A stretch of 60,160 nt of DNA from Betaproteobacteria bacterium (GTDB taxonomy: Bacteria > Pseudomonadota > Gammaproteobacteria > Burkholderiales > Casimicrobiaceae), in NCBI GenBank assembly GCA_027492485.1, contig JAPUER010000079.1, positions 71,427-131,586 on the forward strand, written 5' to 3'. The translations under genes and the position numbers were made by a program. The notes under the pieces were generated by a model. That model did not search any database. It had not been told where the DNA came from and saw only the letters and a list, made by a program, of their open reading frames with translations. Below, piece by piece: positions 13,200-21,060 of this stretch (position 1 is its first letter; each line of letters opens with the position of its first letter).

Positions 13200-14114
13200 C
13201 TACCCGGCGCGCTCGCCGTCGCGGCCCTCGCGCAGGAACGGCAGTGCCGCCGCCAGCAGCGCGTCGGGCGCTTCCTCGGGAATGTAGTGGCCGCTGGGCA
13301 CTGATCCGCCGCGCACATTGATCGCCACACGCCGCCAGTCGTCGAGAGGCTGAAAGCATTTTTCGATAACGCCGTTGGCGCCCCACAGCACCTGCAGCGG
13401 CTGCGTCACCTTGCGGCCGGCGTCGCGGTCGGCGCGGTCATGGTCGAGGTCGATCGTCGCCGCCGCGCGATAGTCCTCGCAGATCGCGTGCGCGATGCCC
13501 GGCAGCCGGATGCAGCGGCGGTATTCGGCAAGCGCTTCCGGCGCAAAGGCCGCGAGCCCGGCGTGGCGGTTGCCCATCATTTTTTCGATGAAGAACTCCG
13601 GATTCGCCTCGATCATGGTCTCCGGCAGCGGTTCGCGCTGGATCAGGAAGAACCAGTGAAAGTAGGCGCGCGCAAATTCCATCGTGGTCTGCTCGTACAT
13701 CGCCAGCGTCGGCGCGATGTCGAGCAGCGTGGCGCGCGCCACCGAATCGGCGTGATCGACCAGCATGCGATGCGTGACGCGGGCGCCGCGGTCGTGCGCC
13801 AGCACGCGAAAGCGCGCGAAGCCGAGCGATTGCATCAGCGCCACCATGTCGTTCGCCATCTCGCGCTTGCTGTACGGCGCGTGGTTGACCGTGGCGTCGG
13901 ACGGCGGTTTGTCGCTGTCGCCATAGCCGCGCAGATCGGGCGCCACCAGCGTGAAATGCTCGCCGAGCGCGGGCCACACGTTGTGCCAGATCAGATGCGT
14001 TTGCGGATGCCCGTGCAGCAACAACAGCGGCGGTTTGCTGCGATCGTCGGCGATGCGGACGTTGAGCGTGATGCCGTTGGCGGCGATGCGGTGGAGCTGG
14101 CTATTGGCGATCAT
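13200..14114 (-). CDS. Alpha/beta hydrolase, fluoroacetate/haloacetate dehalogenase-like
   Basis: 304 residues from ATG 14114. The residues needed for the FAcD family are visible. The nucleophile is Asp in AHDRGAR (D108), followed by an Arg that would bind carboxylate. The acid D132 is in LLDIAP, the His-Trp pair HWFF (H153/W154) forms the fluoride-binding pocket in FAcD, Tyr215 lies in EDYRAA, and the catalytic His is in PSGHYIPEE (H276). The oxyanion motif HGHPQTH is near residue 34. Members hydrolyse haloacetates to glycolate in the cytoplasm, though many relatives act as generic or epoxide hydrolases, so the substrate is uncertain. It stands alone between unrelated genes. Confidence 0.85.
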   Translation of the reverse strand: MIANSQLHRIAANGITLNVRIADDRSKPPLLLLHGHPQTHLIWHNVWPALGEHFTLVAPDLRGYGDSDKPPSDATVNHAPYSKREMANDMVALMQSLGFARFRVLAHDRGARVTHRMLVDHADSVARATLLDIAPTLAMYEQTTMEFARAYFHWFFLIQREPLPETMIEANPEFFIEKMMGNRHAGLAAFAPEALAEYRRCIRLPGIAHAICEDYRAAATIDLDHDRADRDAGRKVTQPLQVLWGANGVIEKCFQPLDDWRRVAINVRGGSVPSGHYIPEEAPDALLAAALPFLREGRDGERAG

Positions 14115-14149
14115 GAACGCAGTTTATGCCGCGTCGCTGACAGCCAGGA

Positions 14150-14244
14150 CATCTGCGTTTATCTGCGAAATCTGCGCAATCTCCGCCAAGGAGGCATCAA
14201 TTTTTTGACGCAGATTACGCAGATTTCGCAGATTGCCGCAGATT
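14150..14244. repeat. Long imperfect inverted repeat of ATCTGCG units
   Basis: Left arm 14150-14186 carries three ATCTGCG-type units. Right arm 14206-14244 carries the complementary CGCAGAT units. They are separated by about 19 nt that include a T-run. The pair fills the gap between the hydrolase start and the end of the transferase gene and would form a strong hairpin at the end of the leftward transferase operon. Confidence 0.65.
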
Positions 14245-14246
14245 CC

Positions 14247-14885
14247 TTATCGGGAGATCAGCCTGGCTGCAATCGCGCGTTCGGCGTCGGCCGGTTCGTC
14301 GACGTCCCAGCGCATCGGCATCTCGGCCCAGCGCTGTCCCGCGGCTGCGAGCGCTGCCCGCGTCTGTGCCATGACGGCTGCGGTGCTCCAGGCGATCCCG
14401 GTGAACGGCGTCGCGTTCGGCGCGTTGCTGCCGACCAGCACATAGCCGCCGTCCTCGGCAGGTGTGAACACCCAATGGCAGTCGGCGGACAACGCCCACG
14501 ACGCCGCACACAGATCATCGGCGGTCAGCGCCGGGCAGTCGGTGCCGATCAGCATCGCCGCGTCGCCGTTCGCGGCGAGGTTTGCCAGACAGTGCTGCAT
14601 GCGCTGGCCGAGATCGGCGCCCTGCTGCGCGTGCACCGGCATCGCGAAGCGTTCGCTCCAGTCGCGGATCGCGGCGTGTTGCGCGTCGTCCGCGACCCAC
14701 AGCGTGGCTTCGGCGCCGAGCCGCCGGCACGTGGTGGCGACGGTCGCCAGCGTGCGTTCGGCCAGCTCGCGGTAGATCGCGACGGCGCCGTCCGCGCCGA
14801 AGGCCGGAATCAGCCGCGTCTTGACGCGACCGGCGACCGGGGCCTTGCAGAAGACGGCGATGCGCGTGCTCGACTGCGTGGCCAT
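14247..14885 (-). CDS. rSAM/selenodomain-associated transferase 1 (TIGR04282-like, DUF2064)
   Basis: 212 residues from ATG 14885. The start shares one base with the upstream gene's stop (TGATG), so the genes are coupled. The N-terminus has the nucleotide-sugar-transferase-like signature IAVFCKAPVAGRVKTRL. The central LIGTDCPAL and C-terminal FTPAEDGGYVLVG segments are typical of the GT-A-like DUF2064 family. This family is characteristically encoded beside the rSAM/Cys-rich protein and transferase 2, as here. In related organisms the set is linked to arsenosugar- or selenium-related sugar metabolism. The acceptor in this organism is unknown. Confidence 0.85.
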   Translation of the reverse strand: MATQSSTRIAVFCKAPVAGRVKTRLIPAFGADGAVAIYRELAERTLATVATTCRRLGAEATLWVADDAQHAAIRDWSERFAMPVHAQQGADLGQRMQHCLANLAANGDAAMLIGTDCPALTADDLCAASWALSADCHWVFTPAEDGGYVLVGSNAPNATPFTGIAWSTAAVMAQTRAALAAAGQRWAEMPMRWDVDEPADAERAIAARLISR

Positions 14886-15565
14886 CAGCGATACCAGCGC
14901 GCCAGCCGTTGCGGCGAAACACCGATCCAGTAGGCGAAGCGCAGCCACCACATGAGCACGATGGTGCGCCAGATGCCATGCTTGAGCCAGCGTCGCGGCG
15001 AGGTGTGCACGCGCCCTGAAAGGCAGGCCGGTGGGCCTAGCCGCTTAAGCCGGCGGCTGATTTCGATGTCCTCCATCAGCGGCTGATCGGGGAAACCGCC
15101 GACGGCGTCGAACGCGGCGCGCGTCATGAACAGCGCCTGATCGCCGGTGGCGATGCCGGTCAGCCGCGAGCGCCGGTTCATCATGAAAGCGACCAGGCGC
15201 AGCGTAGCGGGAAGCCGTACTTCGCCGTCGAAATCGACATCGAAGCGGCCCCAGACGGCACCACTTTGCAAGGCAGCGGCGAGCAACCGGTCGGCGTCTG
15301 CGGGCAGTCGGGTGTCGGCATGCAGAAAGAGCAGGCGGTCGCCGCTGGCCGCCGCCGCACCGGCGTTCTGCTGAGTGGCGCGGCCGCGCGACGACACCAG
15401 CACGCGGTCGCAGACCGCTTGCGCAGCGGCAACGGTGCCGTCGCTGCTGCCGCCGTCGACCACGATCAGCTCGCAACCGCGCTCGCGCAAGGGCGCCAGC
15501 GCGGCCAGCGTGGCGGCGATGCGCGGGGCTTCGTCGAGTACGGGGACAATGATCGAGAGTGACAC
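14885..15565 (-). CDS. rSAM/selenodomain-associated transferase 2, glycosyltransferase family 2 (TIGR04283-like)
   Basis: 226 residues. The open frame runs far upstream, but homology begins at the GTG at 15565 (V-SLSIIVPVLDEAPRI), so that start is chosen; no clear ribosome site is visible. GT2 features are SIIVPVLDE, ELIVVDGGSSDGT, SRGRATQQNAGA, the metal-binding-type LFLHADT and the later EDIEISRRL. A hydrophobic C-terminal stretch (TIVLMWWLRFAYWIGV) suggests membrane association. It likely uses a nucleotide sugar as donor within the pathway defined by the adjacent rSAM gene. A hairpin separates it from that gene. Confidence 0.85.
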   Translation of the reverse strand: MSLSIIVPVLDEAPRIAATLAALAPLRERGCELIVVDGGSSDGTVAAAQAVCDRVLVSSRGRATQQNAGAAAASGDRLLFLHADTRLPADADRLLAAALQSGAVWGRFDVDFDGEVRLPATLRLVAFMMNRRSRLTGIATGDQALFMTRAAFDAVGGFPDQPLMEDIEISRRLKRLGPPACLSGRVHTSPRRWLKHGIWRTIVLMWWLRFAYWIGVSPQRLARWYR

Positions 15566-15597
15566 GGGGGCAGTGTAGTCACTGCACTCGGCGGCAA

Positions 15598-15622
15598 ACC
15601 TCCCCTGCGCAGCAGGGGAGGT
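15598..15622. repeat. Perfect 11-bp hairpin between rSAM gene and transferase 2
   Basis: ACCTCCCCTGC, a 3-nt loop and the exact complement. It lies in an 83-nt gap inside an otherwise tight leftward operon. On the minus strand a short TTTG follows, so it could attenuate transcription or protect the upstream mRNA, or simply be a REP unit. Confidence 0.65.
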
Positions 15623-15648
15623 GGCGCGCAGCGCCGGAGGGGTCACGC

Positions 15649-16626
15649 CTATCCGAGCGCCCCACCGCAGGAACTGCCTTGCCCGGCGGTGCAGCCATAG
15701 CAGTGATCGCGCACCACGATCGGGCCGCCGTCGAGTGCGTCGCGGGCGCCGGCGAGCAAGTCGCGCAGATGGGTGCGCGCACGACCGCCGGCGCGGGTGG
15801 GCAGGCCCAGCATCTGGTTGAAGTCGCAGTCGTAGACATCGCCCTGCCAGTCGATGCTCAACTGGTCGCGGCACATCACGCCGTCGAGGTTGTCGTCGCG
15901 GTGCGCGTCCTTGAGCAACTGCACGTAGCTGTCGAAGGTGCCCTTCGAGATCAATGTCGAGCCGAAGCGCTGGATCGGCATGTTGGCGAGGGTGAACAGA
16001 TGGTCGAAACGGATGCCGAAGTTGTCGCCCAGCACGCGCTTGTAGTCGGCCTCCAGCTTGACCTGCGACGGCGGCAGCGAGGGGCCTTGCGGGTTGTAGA
16101 CCAGATTCAATTCCAGCCCCGAGACGCCGTCGCCATAGCCGAGACGGTTGAGCAGTTGCAGCGCGGCGATGCTTTTGTCGAACACGCCGTCGCCGCGCTG
16201 CCGGTCGACGTTGTCGACCGAATAGCAGGGCAGCGAAGCGGTGATCGCCACCCGGTGGTCGGCGAGGAACTGCGCCAGCATCTCCTGCCCCGGCTCGAAC
16301 AGGATGGTCAGGTTGCAGCGGTCGATGACCTTGACGCCGAGCGCGTGGGCCGCGGCGACCAGCGCGCGGAAATACGGGTTCAGCTCGGGCGCGCCGCCGG
16401 TCAGATCGAGGGTCTTCGCGCCGGTGTGTTTGAGCGCGTCGATGACCAGATCGATGGTCGCCGCGTCCATCGTCTCGGTGCGCTGCGGACTGGCCGCGAC
16501 GTGGCAGTGCAGGCAGGACTGATTGCACTTGTAGCCGAGGTTCACCTGTAGCGTCGCCACGCTGCGCCGGTGCAACGGCGGGAAGGTGGTGCGCAGGGCG
16601 TCGAGGCGGGGGAGTACGGCGTGCAT
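15649..16626 (-). CDS. Radical SAM/Cys-rich (selenodomain) protein, ArsS-like
   Basis: 325 residues from ATG 16626. The radical-SAM cluster motif CxxxCxxC appears as CNQSCLHC near residue 34, followed by the GGE-like TGGAPEL segment. The C-terminal DUF3641-type domain has further cysteines (MCRDQ, YDCDFNQ, HCYGCTAG) and ends GSSCGG. In some family members one of the last residues is selenocysteine; here an ordinary Cys codon is used. The family is known as arsenosugar-biosynthesis rSAM protein ArsS or 'rSAM/selenodomain'. It is followed by its two customary transferases. No arsenite methyltransferase gene (arsM) is seen in the window, so the actual product is uncertain. Confidence 0.88.
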   Translation of the reverse strand: MHAVLPRLDALRTTFPPLHRRSVATLQVNLGYKCNQSCLHCHVAASPQRTETMDAATIDLVIDALKHTGAKTLDLTGGAPELNPYFRALVAAAHALGVKVIDRCNLTILFEPGQEMLAQFLADHRVAITASLPCYSVDNVDRQRGDGVFDKSIAALQLLNRLGYGDGVSGLELNLVYNPQGPSLPPSQVKLEADYKRVLGDNFGIRFDHLFTLANMPIQRFGSTLISKGTFDSYVQLLKDAHRDDNLDGVMCRDQLSIDWQGDVYDCDFNQMLGLPTRAGGRARTHLRDLLAGARDALDGGPIVVRDHCYGCTAGQGSSCGGALG

Positions 16627-16684
16627 GGGAGTCCTGCAAAAGGCGGCAAGCGCGTTGCCGTTGATGCAATGGTCGCGCGGCGGA

Positions 16685-17218
16685 CTACTTGCCTTTCACC
16701 TTCATCTCGTCGGCATCCGGCTTCACCTTGCAGGGGCCGAGCCAGGTGCCGCTCATCTGCTGGCGCACGCGCTCGATGCCCTGCGTGGCGGGGATGTAGC
16801 GCGAATCGAGGGTGATCGCAAAGCGCTTCGCCGATACCCGGCCCTGCGCGCTGCCGTCGAGCGTTTTGCCGCCGTCGCAGGCGTAGCGGAAGCGGATCGC
16901 CTCCGGCGCTCCGACCGGCGCGGCACCGGGCGCGATGCGCAGCAGCGGGCTGCGCTCGAAATCGGTGCTCGGGCAACGCGCGGCGCTGCTCGCCAGCGTC
17001 TGCAGCGCAAAGGCGCGACCGCTGGCGAAATCGTCCGCGCTGCGGCAGACATCGAAATGGATGGTCGGGAAATTGACCCGCATGTCGGCCGGGATGTTCT
17101 GCTGCTCGGTGGCGATGACGTAGCGCCACTCGCCCGGCGTCTGCGCGGCCACCGGCAAGCCCACGCTGGCAAGCGCCAGCGCGGCGCCGACCGCCAGTGG
17201 CAGGCACCGGCCGCGCAT
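16685..17218 (-). CDS. Exported DUF3617-family protein
   Basis: 177 residues from ATG 17218, which overlaps the upstream gene's stop by one base; an alternative ATG lies 6 nt earlier. A signal peptide (LPLAVGAALALASVGLPVAAQ) is followed by a domain with FDVCRSADDF and three further Cys that resembles DUF3617 periplasmic proteins. The function of the family is unknown. It forms a coupled pair with a second DUF3617 protein and sits 58 nt upstream of the rSAM gene, probably co-transcribed. Confidence 0.65.
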   Translation of the reverse strand: MRGRCLPLAVGAALALASVGLPVAAQTPGEWRYVIATEQQNIPADMRVNFPTIHFDVCRSADDFASGRAFALQTLASSAARCPSTDFERSPLLRIAPGAAPVGAPEAIRFRYACDGGKTLDGSAQGRVSAKRFAITLDSRYIPATQGIERVRQQMSGTWLGPCKVKPDADEMKVKGK

Positions 17219-17670
17219 CAGCATCCGCCCAGCCGTTTGGCCGACATGCTCATGTTCATCTTGCCGCCCATTGCCTTGGCGTTGCCGCCGGTCATGGTCA
17301 TCTTCGCGTCCATCTGTGTCGAGCTGGCGGTCATGTCGTAGCTCATCAGCATCGGCTCCGGCAGGTTCTTGCCGGTGCACACGGCGGTGAACTGGTAGCG
17401 GTTGCCGCTGACCTTCACGTCCTGGTACTTGCAGTCCATGCCGGCATCCTTTTGCGAATTCAGGTTGCGGCCTTCGTCGATGTCCTTCTGCGTGACGCAT
17501 TGCTCGAAGCTCATCGGAATGCTGCCCATGCCGGGGATCTCGGTGCGCGTGTTGTAGCTCCACTTGCCCGGCGCGGTGTCGAACTTGGGCAACTGCGCGA
17601 AGGCGACACCGGCGGCGCCGGCAACGAGCAAAACGGAAACGGCGGAAACAGCAGAAACGAAACGGTTCAT
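17218..17670 (-). CDS. Exported DUF3617-family protein
   Basis: 150 residues from ATG 17670 (SD-like GAGG upstream). A signal peptide ends at GVAFAQ. The mature part has the DUF3617 hallmarks PGKWSYNTR, FEQCVTQKDI and the paired cysteines DCKYQD / AVCTGK, with a Met/Gly/Lys-rich C-terminus ending in Cys. Predicted periplasmic; no activity is known for the family. It is the first gene of the leftward rSAM-associated transcription unit, with copy C of the GTCGAC element upstream. Confidence 0.75.
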   Translation of the reverse strand: MNRFVSAVSAVSVLLVAGAAGVAFAQLPKFDTAPGKWSYNTRTEIPGMGSIPMSFEQCVTQKDIDEGRNLNSQKDAGMDCKYQDVKVSGNRYQFTAVCTGKNLPEPMLMSYDMTASSTQMDAKMTMTGGNAKAMGGKMNMSMSAKRLGGC

Positions 17671-17837
17671 GGCAACCTCAAAGTTGGCGAAAGTGTAGCG
17701 AACCTGAACAACGCGCCGGGGACCGGGCGGTGGACTGCGGCGTCGTCCACGGCAGGGCATAGATGTCATGGACGCAATCGGGCCACCCGGCGCGACATCC
17801 GCAAGCGGAGCGCCGCGTGGTACGGCGCCGGACTATA

Positions 17838-17954
17838 CAGCTTTTCGGTTGAAGCGTTATCCAATATAGGCACAGGCTTGATTTAGCAGATAGTCGACTT
17901 TTGATGAAAAACGGCTTTTAGCCCAATGCGAACGCCGTTTTACCTGAAAAGCTG
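17838..17954 (+). repeat. GTCGAC palindromic element, copy C (full, 117 bp)
   Basis: Terminal inverted repeats CAGCTTTTC (17838-17846) and GAAAAGCTG (17946-17954) are exact complements, and GTCGAC sits at 17893-17898. The left arm (61 nt) contains GCGTTATCCAATATAGGC and the right arm (62 nt) contains, inverted, GCATTGGGC followed by GGCTaaaAGCC. It is the cleanest full copy. It lies between the divergent DUF3617 and Bug-protein genes and explains most of the 17671-18054 gap. Confidence 0.85.
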
Positions 17955-18054
17955 AAACCTCCGCGCCAGCCGATGCGACGAATCGAACCGCGGAGCGCGC
18001 GCCGCGCCGTCGGGTCGATATAACCACGTGGACGGTAGCGAAGGAGGAGCCCGG

Positions 18055-19119
18055 ATGTCGTTCTGCCAGTGCTTTGCCGAGGGGCACCCGGCCCCGCTCG
18101 AACGGTGTTGCGGCGCCGTCCGCCCGCCGCGCCGCGGTGCTCGCCGGCTGTCGTCGGTCGTCGCCGGCGCGCTGCTGCTGGCGTTCGCGATGGGCGCCGC
18201 GCTGCCGGTGGCCGCCCAGGACTACCCGTCGCGTCCGGTCACGCTGATCGTGCCGTTCCCGCCCGGCGGCGTCGCCGACAACGTGGCGCGGCCGGTGGCG
18301 CAGGCGTTGGGCAAGCAGCTCGGGCAGCCGGTGGTGATCGAAAACAAACAGGGCGCCGGCGGCGGTATCGGCATGGCGTACGTGGCGAAAGCGAAGCCTG
18401 ATGGCTACACGCTATTGCTGGCGCTGTCGTCGATTTCGGTGATTCCCGAGGCCGACCGCGTGCTTGGCCGGGTGCCGATGTTCCAGTTCGAGCAGTTGCT
18501 GCCGGTGGCCCGTTTCACCGCCGATCCGGTGGTGCTCGTGGTGCGCGCCGAGGCGCCGTGGAAGAACTTTGCCGAATTCATCGCCTACGCCAAAGCCAAC
18601 CCGAAAAAACTGAACTACGGCTCCTCCGGCAACTACGGCACCATGCACGTGCCGATGGAAATGCTGGCCGCCAGCGCGGGCGTCAGCATGACCCACGTGC
18701 CCTTCACCGGCGCGGCGCCGGCGGTGACCGCGCTGCTCGGCGGCAATCTCGATGCGGTGGCGTCCGGCCCGTCCACCGTCGTGCAGCACGTCAAGGCAGG
18801 CAAGTTGCGGGTGCTGGCGAACTGGGGAGCGGAGCGGCATCCGGCCCTGCCGGACGTGCCGACGCTGCGCGAGCTTGGCGTGGCCGCCGACTATGCGCAG
18901 TGGTCGGGCCTGTTCGCGCCGGCCGCCACACCGGAGCCAGTGCTGGCGGCGCTGCGCAAGGCGGCGCGCGAGGCGCAGGACGATCCGGCCTTCCGGCAGG
19001 CGTTCGTCGCCCTGCAGACGCCGCTGGCCTATCTCGACGCACCGGCGTTCCGCGCGTACTGGGATGCCGACGTGAAGAAGATGGCCGACGTCGTGCAGCG
19101 CATCGGCAAGGTCGAATGA
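18055..19119 (+). CDS. Bug/TctC-family periplasmic solute-binding protein
   Basis: 354 residues from ATG 18055, preceded by GGAGG at a good distance; an upstream in-frame start (18028) is less likely. An unusually long N-terminal leader ends in a hydrophobic segment cleaved near LPVAAQ. The mature protein begins DYPSRPVTLIVPFPPGG and continues with KQGAGGGIG, the class signature of Bug receptors of tripartite tricarboxylate transporters. These bind carboxylates or related small molecules in the periplasm. No tctA/tctB membrane genes are present, so it is an orphan receptor like most betaproteobacterial Bug proteins. The ligand is unknown; the pdxA-like gene downstream hints at a hydroxylated acid. 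Confidence 0.9.
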   Translation: MSFCQCFAEGHPAPLERCCGAVRPPRRGARRLSSVVAGALLLAFAMGAALPVAAQDYPSRPVTLIVPFPPGGVADNVARPVAQALGKQLGQPVVIENKQGAGGGIGMAYVAKAKPDGYTLLLALSSISVIPEADRVLGRVPMFQFEQLLPVARFTADPVVLVVRAEAPWKNFAEFIAYAKANPKKLNYGSSGNYGTMHVPMEMLAASAGVSMTHVPFTGAAPAVTALLGGNLDAVASGPSTVVQHVKAGKLRVLANWGAERHPALPDVPTLRELGVAADYAQWSGLFAPAATPEPVLAALRKAAREAQDDPAFRQAFVALQTPLAYLDAPAFRAYWDADVKKMADVVQRIGKVE

Positions 19120-19134
19120 AAGGCACGCGGCTCG

Positions 19135-20004
19135 ATGCAATCGTCCGCTGACCATGACCATGACAATCTTCTGCTGCGCGCGCCGTCCTGCCTTATGGCG
19201 CTGCTGGCGGCACCAATGCTGGCGCTCGTCGCCGGTTGCAGCAGCATGACGCCGCCGGTCGCCGCCACCGCGCCGGCGGAAGTCGTGCGCGCGCTGGCGC
19301 CGGACGGCAGGCTGCGCGCCGCGATCAATTTCGGCAATCCGATTCTCGCCAACCGGCATCCCGTGACCGGTGAGCCGGTGGGCGTATCGGTCGATCTCGC
19401 CCGCGAACTGGCGCAGCGTCTCGGCGTGCCGGTCGATCTGGTGCAGTTCAACGCCGCCGGCAAAGTGGTCGAGGCGATCGGCGCCAACGAGGTGGCAATC
19501 GCCTTCGTCGCGATCGATCCCGAACGCGCTCTCACCACGGTCTACACCGCGCCTTACGTGGTGATCGAGGGCGCCTATCTGGTGCGCGACGGCTCGCCGC
19601 TGCGCGCCAACGAGGAGGTCGACCGCGCCGGCATCCGCGTCGCGGCGGCGAAGGGCAGCGCCTACGATCTTTACCTGTCGCGCGAACTGAAGCAGGCGAA
19701 GATCGTTCACGCGCCAACGTCGCAGGCGGTGACCGACACTTTCATCGCGCAGCACCTCGACGTCGCCGCCGGCGTCAAACAGCAACTGCAGATGGATGCC
19801 GCGCGGCTGCCGGGCCTGCGTCTGCTGCCGAGGCGCTTCATGGCGATCAATCAGGCGCTGGGCACGCCGCGGGCGCGGGCGGCGGCGGGCGACTATCTCA
19901 AGGCGTTCATCGAGGAAATGAAGGCCAGTGGCTTCGTGGCGCGCTCGCTGGCGCGGCATGGCATCGCCGGTGCGGCGGTGGCGCCGGCAGCGGCCGCGCC
20001 CTAG
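19135..20004 (+). CDS. Lipoprotein, family-3 (amino-acid type) solute-binding protein
   Basis: 289 residues from ATG 19135, 15 nt after the preceding Bug gene. Lipobox LVAGC lies near residue 35. The mature domain carries the SBP_bac_3 pattern LRAAINFGNPILA ... GVSVDLARELAQRLGVPVDLV, AIAFVAIDPERA, and an Ala/Pro-rich end. This class normally serves ABC amino-acid importers, but no permease or ATPase is encoded here. Its placement between two Bug receptors suggests that all three capture related ligands or that it senses the substrate. It is probably co-transcribed with both. Confidence 0.8.
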   Translation: MQSSADHDHDNLLLRAPSCLMALLAAPMLALVAGCSSMTPPVAATAPAEVVRALAPDGRLRAAINFGNPILANRHPVTGEPVGVSVDLARELAQRLGVPVDLVQFNAAGKVVEAIGANEVAIAFVAIDPERALTTVYTAPYVVIEGAYLVRDGSPLRANEEVDRAGIRVAAAKGSAYDLYLSRELKQAKIVHAPTSQAVTDTFIAQHLDVAAGVKQQLQMDAARLPGLRLLPRRFMAINQALGTPRARAAAGDYLKAFIEEMKASGFVARSLARHGIAGAAVAPAAAAP

Positions 20005-20041
20005 ACCGACAGCAGCAATGACGACAGGCAAGGAGGACAAG

Positions 20042-21025
20042 ATGCACAAGACGCATACGACGCAACGGTGGCTGGCGCGGGCTGGCGCGGCGCTGATGGT
20101 TTCGGCGGCGACGGTCGCATTCGCCCAGGGGTATCCGAACAAGCCGGTGAAGATCATGGTCGGCGCCTCGCCCGGTGGCGGCACCGACATCATCGCCCGC
20201 ATGCTGGCCGAGAAGTTTGCCGGCGAACTGAAGCAGCCGTTTGTGGTCGAGAACCGGCCGGGGGCATCCAACACCATCGCGGCCGACGTCACCGCGAAGG
20301 CGCCCGCCGACGGCTACACGCTGCTGGTGGCCACCAATACCGGGCAGTCCATCGCGCCGCATCTGATCAAGCTCGGTTTCGATCCGGTCAAGGATCTGGC
20401 GCCAATCGCACTGATCGTCACCGTGCCCAATGTGCTGGTGATCAACCCGCAGGTCGGCGCCAAAGACGTCAGGGAACTGATCGCGCTGATGAAGGCGAAG
20501 CCCACTGCCTTCAGCTACGCGTCGAGCGGCGTCGGCAGCACCCAGCATCTGGCCGGCGAAGCCTTCAAACTGGCGACCGGCACCCAGATGTCGCACGTGC
20601 CGTACAAAGGCAGCGCCCAGGCGCATCTCGACCTGATTTCCGGCAGCGTGCAGATCATGCTCGACACCACGTCATCGGCGATGGGGCACATCAAGAGCGG
20701 CAAGCTGAAGCCGCTGGCGGTGACCTCGCCGCGCCGTTCGGCCGAGTTGCCCGAGGTGCCGACCTTGACCGAGCTGGGCTATCCGGCGGCCGAGATGACC
20801 ACCTGGTACGGCCTCTACGTCACCGGCGGCACACCGAAAGAGATCGTCAACCGACTCGTCGACGAAAGCCAGCGCGTGCTCAAGCTGCCGGACGTGCAGG
20901 CGCGGCTGCGCGGCCTCGGCGGCGAGCCCGGCGGCATCAGCGTGGAGCAGTTCGCCGCGCTCAATCGCAGCGAATACGAACGCTTCGGCAAACTGATTCG
21001 CGATGCCAACGTGAAGCTCGATTGA
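20042..21025 (+). CDS. Bug/TctC-family periplasmic solute-binding protein
   Basis: 327 residues from ATG 20042 with a near-perfect AAGGAGG ribosome site. A signal peptide ends at TVAFAQ. The mature N-terminus YPNKPVKIMVGASPGGGTD and the ENRPGASNTIAAD loop are diagnostic of Bug proteins, as is the later SHVPYKGSAQAH ligand loop. It shares the family with the gene at 18055 but is clearly diverged, so it is not a recent duplicate. Orphan receptor; ligand unknown. It is followed 35 nt later by the pdxA-like gene, which makes a substrate of the 4-hydroxythreonate/erythronate type conceivable. Confidence 0.92.
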   Translation: MHKTHTTQRWLARAGAALMVSAATVAFAQGYPNKPVKIMVGASPGGGTDIIARMLAEKFAGELKQPFVVENRPGASNTIAADVTAKAPADGYTLLVATNTGQSIAPHLIKLGFDPVKDLAPIALIVTVPNVLVINPQVGAKDVRELIALMKAKPTAFSYASSGVGSTQHLAGEAFKLATGTQMSHVPYKGSAQAHLDLISGSVQIMLDTTSSAMGHIKSGKLKPLAVTSPRRSAELPEVPTLTELGYPAAEMTTWYGLYVTGGTPKEIVNRLVDESQRVLKLPDVQARLRGLGGEPGGISVEQFAALNRSEYERFGKLIRDANVKLD

Positions 21026-21060
21026 CCGCGGCCGGCATCGGACTTCCTGCGCACCCCGAC

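Noticed and set aside
15566-16669. N-terminal extension of the transferase 2 frame to 594 residues
   Set aside because: The extra part overlaps the rSAM gene in another frame and shows no homology. The family start falls at 15565.
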